Source: Alphaproteobacteria bacterium
GTDB taxonomy: Bacteria > Pseudomonadota > Alphaproteobacteria > Bin95
DNA length: 33,703 bases
Assembly (NCBI GenBank): GCA_022826185.1
Contig: JAJDVH010000004.1
Span: 1-33,703, forward strand
Direction: 5' to 3'
The notes under the pieces were generated by a model. It searched no databases and was not told where the DNA came from. It saw nothing but the letters and a program-made list of their open reading frames with translations. Shown here piece by piece: positions 23,516-30,149 of the stretch. The translations under genes were made by a program, and so were the position numbers. The first letter of the stretch is position 1. Each line of letters begins with the position of its first letter.

Positions 23516-25024
23516 GTGCTGGACTTTGCGCGCCATGTCCTGCGCCTCGGGCGCATCGGCTGGACGCTCGCCCGGCACGACGCGCTCTGGCCGCTGGAGC
23601 TCGCCCAGGGGCTGGAGACCCCGGCCATGCTGGCCCGCCTCGTCAGCCGGAAACACCCGGAACGCCGCCGGGGCGAACGGCTCGCCGCCGCCCTGCAGGC
23701 GCTGGGGCCCACCTTCGTCAAGTTCGGCCAGGCGCTCTCGACCCGCGCCGACCTGCTGGGCGAGGAAGTGGCAGACGACCTCTCCGATCTCCAGGACCAT
23801 CTCCCGGCGCTGCCCTTCGAGACCATGCGCAAGAGCATCGAGGACCAGTTCGAGAGGCCGCTCGGCGAGCTGTTCTCGGACTTCGACACCGAGGCCGTGG
23901 CCGCCGCCTCGATCGCGCAGGTCCATCTCGCGCGGACGCCGGAGGGCGCTCCGGTGGCCGTCAAGATATTGCGCCCGGGGATCGAGCAGGCCATCGCCAA
24001 CGATCTGCGCCTCTTCCTCTGGGTCGCGCGCTGGCTGGAGCGCCTGGCGCCGTTTTCGAGGCGGCTGCACCCCGTCGATGTCGTGCAGACCTTCGCGGAG
24101 AGCGTGCGGATCGAAATGGACCTCCGGCTGGAGGCGGCCGCGGCGACGGAGCTTGCAGGGAATTTCAGCGACGAGGCGCATTTCCGGGTGCCGTCGGTGG
24201 ACTGGCGGCGCACCGCGCGCCGCGTGCTGACCCTGGAGCGGGTGGAGGGCCTGCCGGTGGACGAGGTGGACGCGCTGCGGGCCGCCGGGCACGACCCCGA
24301 CGCCATCATGGCGACCGCCGCCGAAATCTTCTTCAAGCAGGTGTTCCGGGACGGCTTCTTCCACGCCGACATGCATGCGGGCAACATTTTCGTGGCCCCC
24401 GACGGCGCCATCGTGCCGGTCGATTTCGGCATCATGGGCCGGCTCGACCGGCCGACGCGGGAATATCTGGCGGAAATGCTGCTGGGTTTCCTCTCGCGCG
24501 ACTATGAGCGGGTGGCGGCGGTGCATTTCCGCGCCGGCTATGTGCCGGCCGACCAGTCGCAGGCGCTCTTCGCCCAGGCGGCGCGCTCCATCGGCGAGCC
24601 GATCCTCGAACGCCCGCTGAACGAGATTTCCGTCGCCCGCCTGCTTCGTCAGTTGTTCCGTGTAACGGCGCAGTTCCGGATGGAGACCCAGCCGCAATTG
24701 CTGCTGCTGCAGAAGACCATGCTGATGGCGGAGGGCATGGGCCGGCGGCTCAACCCCAATGTCAACATCTGGGAGATGGCGCGCCCGCTGATCGAGGAAT
24801 GGATGCTCGACCGGATCCACCCCGTGCACCGGGCGCAGCGCGCGGCGGCGGAGCTGCGCGGGCGCTTCGAGCGCTTCTTCGTCACCATGGACCGGATCGA
24901 CCGGGCGCTGGAGCGCATCGCGGAGGGCGAGACGAGCCGGCGGCGCGGCATCCCGGTCCAGATCCAGGGCCTGCTCGGCGGCCTCGCGCTGCTGATCCTG
25001 CTGGCGGCGATCCTGTTCGGCTGA
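23516..25024 (+). CDS. ubiB: Ubiquinone biosynthesis kinase-like protein UbiB
   Basis: UbiB is an atypical protein-kinase-like ATPase needed for ubiquinone synthesis (ADCK/Coq8 family). The GTG at 23516, one base after the ubiE stop, gives 502 residues starting with DFARHVLRLGRIGWTL. The KxGQ family motif is FVKFGQALSTRADLL, the alanine-rich loop AAASIAQVHLA replaces a glycine-rich loop, VAVKIL carries the Lys, and DGFFHADMHAGNIFV and DFGIMGRLD are the catalytic and metal-binding loops. A C-terminal hydrophobic segment (LLGGLALLILLAAILFG) anchors it to the inner membrane. Confidence 0.95.
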   Translation: MLDFARHVLRLGRIGWTLARHDALWPLELAQGLETPAMLARLVSRKHPERRRGERLAAALQALGPTFVKFGQALSTRADLLGEEVADDLSDLQDHLPALPFETMRKSIEDQFERPLGELFSDFDTEAVAAASIAQVHLARTPEGAPVAVKILRPGIEQAIANDLRLFLWVARWLERLAPFSRRLHPVDVVQTFAESVRIEMDLRLEAAAATELAGNFSDEAHFRVPSVDWRRTARRVLTLERVEGLPVDEVDALRAAGHDPDAIMATAAEIFFKQVFRDGFFHADMHAGNIFVAPDGAIVPVDFGIMGRLDRPTREYLAEMLLGFLSRDYERVAAVHFRAGYVPADQSQALFAQAARSIGEPILERPLNEISVARLLRQLFRVTAQFRMETQPQLLLLQKTMLMAEGMGRRLNPNVNIWEMARPLIEEWMLDRIHPVHRAQRAAAELRGRFERFFVTMDRIDRALERIAEGETSRRRGIPVQIQGLLGGLALLILLAAILFG

Positions 25025-25167
25025 GCGCATAATCCGTTCGGGTTGAAGCGGACCCGCCCGCACGACCCCAATCGTCACCCCGGACGGAGCGAAGCAGCCT
25101 GCCCCGGACCCGATCCCTACCGCATGCACACATCTCGGTCCGGTGACTTCGCAACGCACGCCTCCAA

Positions 25168-25300
25168 CCGTCGCCCCGGACCCCGATCCGGGGCCCAGCC
25201 TCGGTCCTGGCGGCAGTTTCAGCGGTTGAGCCTGCTATCCACCGGCTGCGTCGGTGGCGCGAGTCAGGGATGGGCCCCGGCTCGGGGGCCGGGGCGACGG
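25168..25300. repeat. Palindromic intergenic repeat, 30-bp arms, between ubiB and coaBC
   Basis: Bases 25168-25197 and the reverse complement of 25271-25300 agree at 28 of 30 positions; each begins CCGTCGCCCCGG and ends GGGGCCCA, and 73 bases lie between. Each arm is itself nearly palindromic. A weaker unit lies beside it: GTCACCCCGGAC at 25074-25085 faces GTCCGGTGAC at 25138-25147. Sequences of the type GTCACCCCGGACGGAGCGAAGC are dispersed repeats in alphaproteobacterial genomes. These repeats fill most of the 353-base ubiB-coaBC gap, where I see no gene. The transcript would fold strongly and might stop or stabilise the ubiB message. Confidence 0.75.
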
Positions 25301-25377
25301 TTTCCGGTTCGGACCGGAACGCGGGCGAAGCCGCGAGCGCTTCCCCCACGGCCCCGACCGCACTAGATTGCCGCCCC

Positions 25378-26589
25378 ATGCTGGACGGCAAACGCATTCT
25401 GCTGATCGTCGCGGGCGGGGTCGCGGCCTACAAGAGCCTGATCCTGGTGCGCCGGCTGCGCGAGCGGGGCGCGGCGGTGCGCGCGGTGCTGACCGCGGGC
25501 GGGGCCGAGTTCGTGACGCCGCTGTCGCTCGCCGCGCTGACCGAGGACAAGGTCTATCAGGAGCTGTTCTCGCTGACCGACGAGAGCGAGATGGGCCATA
25601 TCCGCCTCTCGCGGGAAGCGGACCTTGTCGTGGTCGCGCCGGCGACGGCCGACCTGATGGCGAAGATGGCCGCGGGCCTCGCCGACGACCTCGCCTCCAC
25701 GGCCCTGCTCGCCACCGACAAGCCGGTGCTGGTCGCGCCCGCCATGAATGTCGAGATGTGGGGCCATGCCGCGACGCAGGCGAACATGGCGCTCTTGGAG
25801 CGGCGCGGCGTGCTGCGCGTCGGGCCGGGGGCGGGCGACCTTGCCTGCGGCGAGACCGGGTCCGGGCGCATGGCCGAGCCGGAGGAGATCGTCATCGCCA
25901 TAGAGGCCGCGCTCGCCGGCCGCGCGTCGGGGGCGCTCGCGGGCCGGCGCGCACTCGTCACCAGCGGCCCCACCTGGGAGCCGATCGACCCGGTGCGCTA
26001 CATCGCCAACCGCTCCTCCGGCAAGCAGGGCCACGCGATTGCCGGCGCGCTCGCCCGCCACGGCGCGGAGGTGGTGCTGGTGACCGGCCCGACGCATGAG
26101 CCCGACCCGGCGCATGTCAGCATCGAGCGCATCGAGACGGCGCGCGAGATGCTGGACGCCTGCATGGCGGCGCTGCCGGCCGACATCGCGGTCTGCGCGG
26201 CGGCGGTCGCGGACTGGCGGGTGCGCGAGGCGGCGGGCGAGAAGCTGAAGAAGGAGAATGGCGGCCTGCCGGCGCTCGAACTCGCCGAGAACCCCGACAT
26301 CCTCCACCGGCTCGCCGGCCTGGACAACCGCCGCCCGCCGCTGGTGGTGGGCTTCGCCGCCGAGACGGAGAATGTTGTCGCCCACGCCCGCGAGAAGCGC
26401 CGGCGCAAGGGCTGCGACTGGATTCTCGCCAACGATGTCTCGCCCGGCACCGGCACCTTCGGCGGCGAGCGGAACACGATCCACCTGATCGACGAGGAGG
26501 ACCGGGTGGAGGACTGGCCGACGGCGGGCAAGGCGGAGGTGGCGGACCGCCTGGCGCTGCGCATCGCGGACCGTTTCGCCGCCGCATGA
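25378..26589 (+). CDS. coaBC: Bifunctional phosphopantothenoylcysteine decarboxylase/synthase CoaBC (Dfp)
   Basis: CoaBC performs two steps of coenzyme A synthesis: CTP-dependent joining of cysteine to 4'-phosphopantothenate and FMN-dependent decarboxylation. The 403-residue protein begins MLDGKRILLIVAGGVAAYKS (CoaC flavoprotein domain). It has VAPAMNVEMW with the conserved Asn, and DLACGETGSGRMAEPEEI with the active-site Cys. The CoaB half starts near residue 185 (ALVTSGPTWEPIDPVRYIAN, then RSSGKQGHAIAG), with AAAVADWR and the KLKKENG Lys segment. The ATG at 25378 is chosen because upstream in-frame codons lie in the repeat region. It overlaps dut by four bases. Confidence 0.95.
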   Translation: MLDGKRILLIVAGGVAAYKSLILVRRLRERGAAVRAVLTAGGAEFVTPLSLAALTEDKVYQELFSLTDESEMGHIRLSREADLVVVAPATADLMAKMAAGLADDLASTALLATDKPVLVAPAMNVEMWGHAATQANMALLERRGVLRVGPGAGDLACGETGSGRMAEPEEIVIAIEAALAGRASGALAGRRALVTSGPTWEPIDPVRYIANRSSGKQGHAIAGALARHGAEVVLVTGPTHEPDPAHVSIERIETAREMLDACMAALPADIAVCAAAVADWRVREAAGEKLKKENGGLPALELAENPDILHRLAGLDNRRPPLVVGFAAETENVVAHAREKRRRKGCDWILANDVSPGTGTFGGERNTIHLIDEEDRVEDWPTAGKAEVADRLALRIADRFAAA

Positions 26590-27041
26590 CGGAGGCGGTC
26601 GAGGTCCGCATCCAGCGCCTGCCCCATGCGCCGGGCCTGCCGGAATACGCCACCGCGGGCAGCGCCGGCCTCGACATCGCGGCGGCCATTGCCGGGGACG
26701 AGCCGCTGGAGCTGCTGCCCGGCGCCCGCGCGCTGGTGCCGACGGGGCTCCGCCTCGCCGTGCCGGAGGGTTGGGAGGCGCAGATCCGCCCCCGCTCCGG
26801 CCTCGCGCTCCGCCACGGGCTGACCCTGCCGAACAGCCCCGGCACCATCGATTCCGACTATCGCGGCGAGCTGCAGATCATCGTGCTGAACGCCGGCGCC
26901 GAGCCCGTCCGCATCGAACGCGGCATGAAGATCGCCCAGCTCCTCCTCAAGCCGGCCCCCCGCATCGCCTGGCGCGAATGCACCGAACTGGACGCCACGG
27001 AGCGCGGAGAGGGCGGCTTCGGCTCGACGGGGACGGGGTAG
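26586..27041 (+). CDS. dut: dUTP diphosphatase
   Basis: This enzyme hydrolyses dUTP to dUMP, protecting DNA from uracil and supplying thymidylate synthesis. The 151-residue trimeric-type protein has all five motifs: GSAGLDIAAA (1), RPRSGLALRHG (2), GTIDSDYRGEL with the catalytic Asp (3), RIERGMKIAQLLL (4) and the C-terminal glycine-rich arm RGEGGFGSTG (5). Its ATG overlaps the coaBC stop (ATGA). A decayed second copy of its last 33-45 bases, including the stop codon, lies at 28255-28296, after the FitAB-like toxin-antitoxin pair. Confidence 0.95.
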   Translation: MTEAVEVRIQRLPHAPGLPEYATAGSAGLDIAAAIAGDEPLELLPGARALVPTGLRLAVPEGWEAQIRPRSGLALRHGLTLPNSPGTIDSDYRGELQIIVLNAGAEPVRIERGMKIAQLLLKPAPRIAWRECTELDATERGEGGFGSTGTG

Positions 27042-27079
27042 GGGGAAGCCCCGATGGCAGGCGGCCGCAGTTGACGGCG

Positions 27080-27094
27080 CGCCGCCGGGCGGCG
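27080..27094 (+). terminator. Possible weak terminator hairpin after dut
   Basis: CGCCG, a 5-base loop and CGGCG form a short GC-only stem, followed by TAGCTTTC. The T-run is poor and the next gene starts 12 bases later, so the hairpin might instead lower readthrough or translation of that gene. Confidence 0.25.
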
Positions 27095-27106
27095 TAGCTT
27101 TCGGAC

Positions 27107-27394
27107 ATGGCGGTCGCCGCATACGATACCCTGGCCGCTGCCGAGGCCCTGCAGGACGCCGGCCTCGACGCGGAGAAGGCGAAAGCCATCATCGCTACCG
27201 CCCGCGACGCCGCCGGCGCGGGCCGCAGCGAACTGGCGACAAAGGCAGATCTCGCCGAGCTTAGGGCCGACCTTGTCGACCGCATAGCGGCGCTCGAGGC
27301 CCGCATGACCTGGCGCATGGTTGGCGTCATGGCGGTGCTGCTGGCCGCCCAGGGCGCGCTGATCGTCGCGCTGCTCCAGCCGGCGACCTCGTAG
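27107..27394 (+). CDS. Small coiled-coil protein with C-terminal membrane anchor (CCDC90/DUF1640-like)
   Basis: This is a 95-residue protein. It begins MAVAAYDTLAAAEALQDAGL, then a helix with ELATKADLAELRADLVDRIA, the usual coiled-coil core of CCDC90/DUF1640-type bacterial proteins, and ends with one membrane segment (MVGVMAVLLAAQGALIVALL). The role of these proteins is not settled. It is a longer paralogue of the 67-residue protein at 2666-2869. It lies between dut and the FitAB-like pair, inside the stretch bounded by the two dut 3' ends, so it may have arrived with the toxin-antitoxin genes. Confidence 0.7.
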   Translation: MAVAAYDTLAAAEALQDAGLDAEKAKAIIATARDAAGAGRSELATKADLAELRADLVDRIAALEARMTWRMVGVMAVLLAAQGALIVALLQPATS

Positions 27395-27442
27395 GTCCCG
27401 CGGCCCCGCCCTCATCCCGAACAGCGGCGCCAGCCGCGTATC

Positions 27443-27472
27443 GAGGGCTTGTCCTGAGCCTGTTGAAGGGGA
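27443..27472. repeat. Fragment of a dispersed intergenic repeat
   Basis: GGGCTTGTCCTGAGCCTG followed by TTGAAGGGG resembles the complement of the TTCGACAGGCTCAGGACAAG-type intergenic repeat seen in many alphaproteobacterial genomes, with one base changed (TTGAAG for TCGAAG). No partner arm is obvious within the 146-base gap. Identification is from memory of that repeat type. Confidence 0.4.
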
Positions 27473-27540
27473 CGGCAATCTTGTCCGCACCGCAAGTGTG
27501 CGGCAGTCTGGCGTTTCCATGAAGGCGGTCCGGGACAGAG

Positions 27541-27786
27541 ATGGCGAGCCTCACGATCCGCAACCTCGATGAAGACGTGAAGACGCGCCTTCGCATGCGC
27601 GCCGCCGGTCGTGGCCGTTCCATGGAAGAGGAGGCGCGGACCATCCTGCGCGACGCCATGCACCGGGAGGACGCCGGCCCCCGGAACCTGGCGGCGTTCA
27701 CCCGCGACTGTTTCGCGCCCCTTGGCGGGGTCGAACTCGAACTACCGCCGCGCGGCCCCATGCGCGAGCCTCCGGACTTCTCGTAG
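27541..27786 (+). CDS. FitA-like ribbon-helix-helix antitoxin
   Basis: This 81-residue antitoxin of the FitA/VapB group starts MASLTIRNLDEDVKTRLRMR, a ribbon-helix-helix DNA-binding strand and helix, followed by GRSMEEEARTILRDAMHRED. The C-terminal tail ends RGPMREPPDFS, similar to the toxin-blocking tail of FitA relatives. It should neutralise the PIN protein that starts 12 bases after its stop and repress their shared promoter. No clear operator is visible upstream. Confidence 0.85.
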   Translation: MASLTIRNLDEDVKTRLRMRAAGRGRSMEEEARTILRDAMHREDAGPRNLAAFTRDCFAPLGGVELELPPRGPMREPPDFS

Positions 27787-27798
27787 GCCGCACACCGG

Positions 27799-28227
27799 AT
27801 GTTCGTGCTGGACACGAATGTAGCCTCCGAACTCATGCGTCCGGCGCCGGCCGTTGCGGTCGCGGCGTGGATTGCGGAACGGGACGCCGGAGAGCTTTTC
27901 CTGACGGCGATAAGCGAAGCGGAACTCCTCTACGGCGTCGCCATCATGCCCGCCGGCAGGCGGCGAAACATGTTGGAAGCCGCCATGACCAGGTGGCTCG
28001 ACCTCGGTTTCGCCGGGCGAATCCTGCCCTTCGACAGCGCCGCTGCCCGCGCCTATGCGGAAATCGCTTCGGGCCGCCGCCGCGCCGGCCGGCCGATCGG
28101 CGAAGCCGATTGCCGGATCGCCGCCATATCCCGTTCGCGCGGCGCTGCCCTGGTCACCCGCAATGTGCGGGATTTCGAAGAAACGGGCATCCATATCGTC
28201 GATCCCTGGACGGATGCGCGGGTTTGA
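27799..28227 (+). CDS. FitB-like PIN-domain toxin
   Basis: This 142-residue PIN-domain ribonuclease has the family residues: D5 in MFVLDTNVASELMRP, E40 or E42 in FLTAISEAELLYGVA, D104 in IGEADCRIAAISRSRG, and N122/D125 in LVTRNVRDFEETGI. The DTNVxSELMRP start and the RRxxxL region are typical of FitB, the VapC subgroup paired with ribbon-helix-helix FitA antitoxins. All catalytic residues are present, so it should be active. It is unrelated in detail to the PIN protein at 3412-3864, which has a longer insert. Confidence 0.88.
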   Translation: MFVLDTNVASELMRPAPAVAVAAWIAERDAGELFLTAISEAELLYGVAIMPAGRRRNMLEAAMTRWLDLGFAGRILPFDSAAARAYAEIASGRRRAGRPIGEADCRIAAISRSRGAALVTRNVRDFEETGIHIVDPWTDARV

Positions 28228-28254
28228 CGATCTGCGCCGGACAGGACGCCGATA

Positions 28255-28296
28255 TGGAGTCGAAGAAGGCGGCTTCGGCCCGACGAGGATGGTGTA
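28255..28296 (+). pseudogene. Decayed copy of the dut 3' end
   Basis: Bases 28269-28301 match 27012-27044 at the end of dut at 29 of 33 positions, including GGCGGCTTCGG and, after the stop, GTAGGGG. In frame the copy reads VEEGGFGPTRMV then stop, against RGEGGFGSTGTG then stop in dut. Upstream of this the resemblance fades with at least one indel, although GACGCC and GAG recur. It lies 28 bases after the FitB-like toxin gene and before the four-gene operon. Confidence 0.65.
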
Positions 28297-28307
28297 GGGG
28301 CCTATTC

Positions 28308-28336
28308 TTGACGCTCAACAAGCAGAAGGTCATGCT
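28308..28336 (+). promoter_or_regulatory. Possible promoter of the four-gene operon
   Basis: TTGACG (28308-28313) is a good -35 element. CATGCT follows after 17 bases at the -10 position but matches only 3 of 6 consensus bases. The first ATG is 35 bases downstream with AGAAGG as ribosome site. This is the only -35-like match I see between the dut remnant and the operon. Confidence 0.3.
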
Positions 28337-28371
28337 ACCCAAGAGAGGGGAATTTTCAGAAGGTTTGCGCG

Positions 28372-29166
28372 ATGGCCGGGTTCGAGCAGGCGTTCGACGA
28401 TGTGGAACAGGCCGCCGAGGCGGCGCGGAAAGCCGCGGTGCGATTGGCATCCACTGCGAACGCGCTGAAAAAGGCTGCGCAGGCTGGCAACGTCGCGGCC
28501 ATCCGGCGCGGGCCGGAGAGACTGGGCGAGGCGATGGAGGAGGCGCGGCAAGAGGTCGAGCGCGCCGCCGCCAGTTGGCCTTTCTCCGAAACCGAAGAAG
28601 CCGGCTATTTGAAGGATGGATACGCGGCGGAATTGCAGGCTGTGTCGGCAGAGAAGGGCCTGAGCCTGTATGAACGCGACGGACAACTGATATCCCCGCC
28701 ATCTATCCTGAGAATCCTCCCCGACAGGCGTTCCGTTATGCTGGACCGGAAGAGCCGGTCCACGATCCGACCTTCATGGCTGGCGGAGCTTCTGCTTCGT
28801 AACAAGTGCAAGTCCAGCGGCTTCACGCCGGCGCAATTCCTGGAAGCGCTCTATGCCGTTTACGCCGACATAATCGGCCCATCGTCCTTGATGTCGAAGC
28901 AGGGAGGCGGCGTCGTGCCGCTGGCCCGTATCTACCGGCTGATGACTGCCCTGCCTGGTATCGGCCGCAACTACGACCGGATGGATTTCGGCAGGGACCT
29001 GTACATTCTGGATTCGAAAGGACCGCACCGGACCAGGAAGGGGGCGGAAGTGTCCTTTTCGTCATCTGGGGGCAAATACCGTCCTCGCGACCTTTTCTAT
29101 TTCGTCGATCCCAACGGGGTTAGTATGGATTATTACGGGATTCGCTTCAGGGAAAATTCCGAATGA
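28372..29166 (+). CDS. Coiled-coil protein of unknown family, first gene of BrxD-like operon
   Basis: This 264-residue protein matches no family I recognise. Residues 1-85 are alanine- and charge-rich helix (FEQAFDDVEQAAEAARKAAV, and EAMEEARQEVERAAASW), likely a coiled coil. The rest looks globular: GLSLYERDGQLISPPSILRI, then LPDRRSVMLDRKSRSTIRPS, a helical part (TPAQFLEALYAVYADIIG), and near the end DFGRDLYILDSKGPHRTRK and VSMDYYGIRFRE. It has no signal, membrane segment or nuclease motif. Its stop overlaps the next gene's ATG (ATGA), so it is made together with the BrxD-like proteins. The globular part could recognise a target or bridge the ATPases and helicase; this is inference. Confidence 0.7.
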   Translation: MAGFEQAFDDVEQAAEAARKAAVRLASTANALKKAAQAGNVAAIRRGPERLGEAMEEARQEVERAAASWPFSETEEAGYLKDGYAAELQAVSAEKGLSLYERDGQLISPPSILRILPDRRSVMLDRKSRSTIRPSWLAELLLRNKCKSSGFTPAQFLEALYAVYADIIGPSSLMSKQGGGVVPLARIYRLMTALPGIGRNYDRMDFGRDLYILDSKGPHRTRKGAEVSFSSSGGKYRPRDLFYFVDPNGVSMDYYGIRFRENSE

Positions 29167-30128
29167 ACAACAGGATTGTCCTCGACGACTGGCTTGAGGT
29201 TATCGACCGGGAGTATCTGGCCGACTTCATTGGCGCGGGTGGCGCGGCTGTCAAATTCGCTGTCGCCGAGGAGGAAGGACGGCTGGCGCTGTCCGGGGCA
29301 TTGAAGTCTCGCGGCGAATCGTCAGGGTATCTGTTCGTCCGTCTGGACGCAGCTACCTGCCGGGCCCATATGCCGCAAGACCTCTTCTTCGGCATGGCGC
29401 GGCAGGTCGATTGGCGGTTTCTGGCTCGTCGCGCCATCCAGAGCTTTCTGGTTGAAGAAGGTTTTGAGGTCGGGGGAATCGATGCGCAGGAGCCTCGCAT
29501 GATCGATTCCATTATCGCCGCAAACAGCTCCGGGCGTGACTATATAGGCCGTGTGTTGAGGCCGTATCTTGAAAACCGGATTTTCAGAAACGCCGATCTC
29601 TCGAAAGCGTTCCGCATCGCTATGCTGCACCTCTGCCGGTTTGAGATTCAGGATACCGCCGGGATGGAACGGTATCCGGGGCAGGCTCTTCTGGACTGGT
29701 TGACGGGTGAAGACAACAGGATCGGGCAGTTGCGCGATTTTCAGATCAGGACCCGGATCGACCGGACCACAGCTCGATATTTCCTGGAGTCCGCCTGCCA
29801 CTGGATACGACAAACCGGCTATTCCGGCATGATTCTCCTTCTGGACAATGCCCGCGTGACCGTGGGACGAAATCCGAGGGACGGCTTGAGATACTACACC
29901 AAAGCCATGACGCTGGACCATTACGAGGTGCTGCGGGAGTTTATCGACGACGCAGACCGGCTGTCGGGCCTCCTGTTCGTCGTGGCGACCGACTACGGGT
30001 TCCTTGACGAGTCCTCGCGGAGCAGCAGGGGCTGGATCATCTATTCGGCCTTGCGTACGAGGATCATGGACGATGTTCGAGACAGGAATGTTGTCAACCC
30101 GGTTTCCTCTCTGGTCAGAATATCCTGA
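29163..30128 (+). CDS. BrxD/DUF2791-like protein without Walker motifs (probable pseudo-ATPase)
   Basis: This 321-residue protein begins LDDWLEVIDREYLADFIGAG then GAAVKFAVAEEEG, the layout of BREX BrxC/BrxD-type P-loop proteins in which GGxAxKFxV leads into GxxGxGKT. Here the P-loop is replaced by AEEEGRLALSGAL. The Walker B position reads GYSGMILLLDNARVT (D228, N229), where the next protein has GYAGWVIFLDEIELI. It should therefore bind or hydrolyse ATP poorly, and may act as the inactive half of a hetero-complex with the following ATPase. The central region (residues about 110-210) is helical without known motifs. The next gene starts 21 bases on. Confidence 0.65.
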   Translation: MNNRIVLDDWLEVIDREYLADFIGAGGAAVKFAVAEEEGRLALSGALKSRGESSGYLFVRLDAATCRAHMPQDLFFGMARQVDWRFLARRAIQSFLVEEGFEVGGIDAQEPRMIDSIIAANSSGRDYIGRVLRPYLENRIFRNADLSKAFRIAMLHLCRFEIQDTAGMERYPGQALLDWLTGEDNRIGQLRDFQIRTRIDRTTARYFLESACHWIRQTGYSGMILLLDNARVTVGRNPRDGLRYYTKAMTLDHYEVLREFIDDADRLSGLLFVVATDYGFLDESSRSSRGWIIYSALRTRIMDDVRDRNVVNPVSSLVRIS

Positions 30129-30149
30129 ATGAAGGGGTAAGCCACAGCT

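Noticed and set aside
22639-25159. Long reverse open frames opposite ubiE and ubiB
   Set aside because: UbiE and UbiB motifs on the plus strand are complete and in order; the reverse frames are shadows.
25025-25377. Repeats between ubiB and coaBC considered as a CRISPR array
   Set aside because: There are only inverted arms, no regularly spaced direct repeats with unique spacers, and no cas genes.
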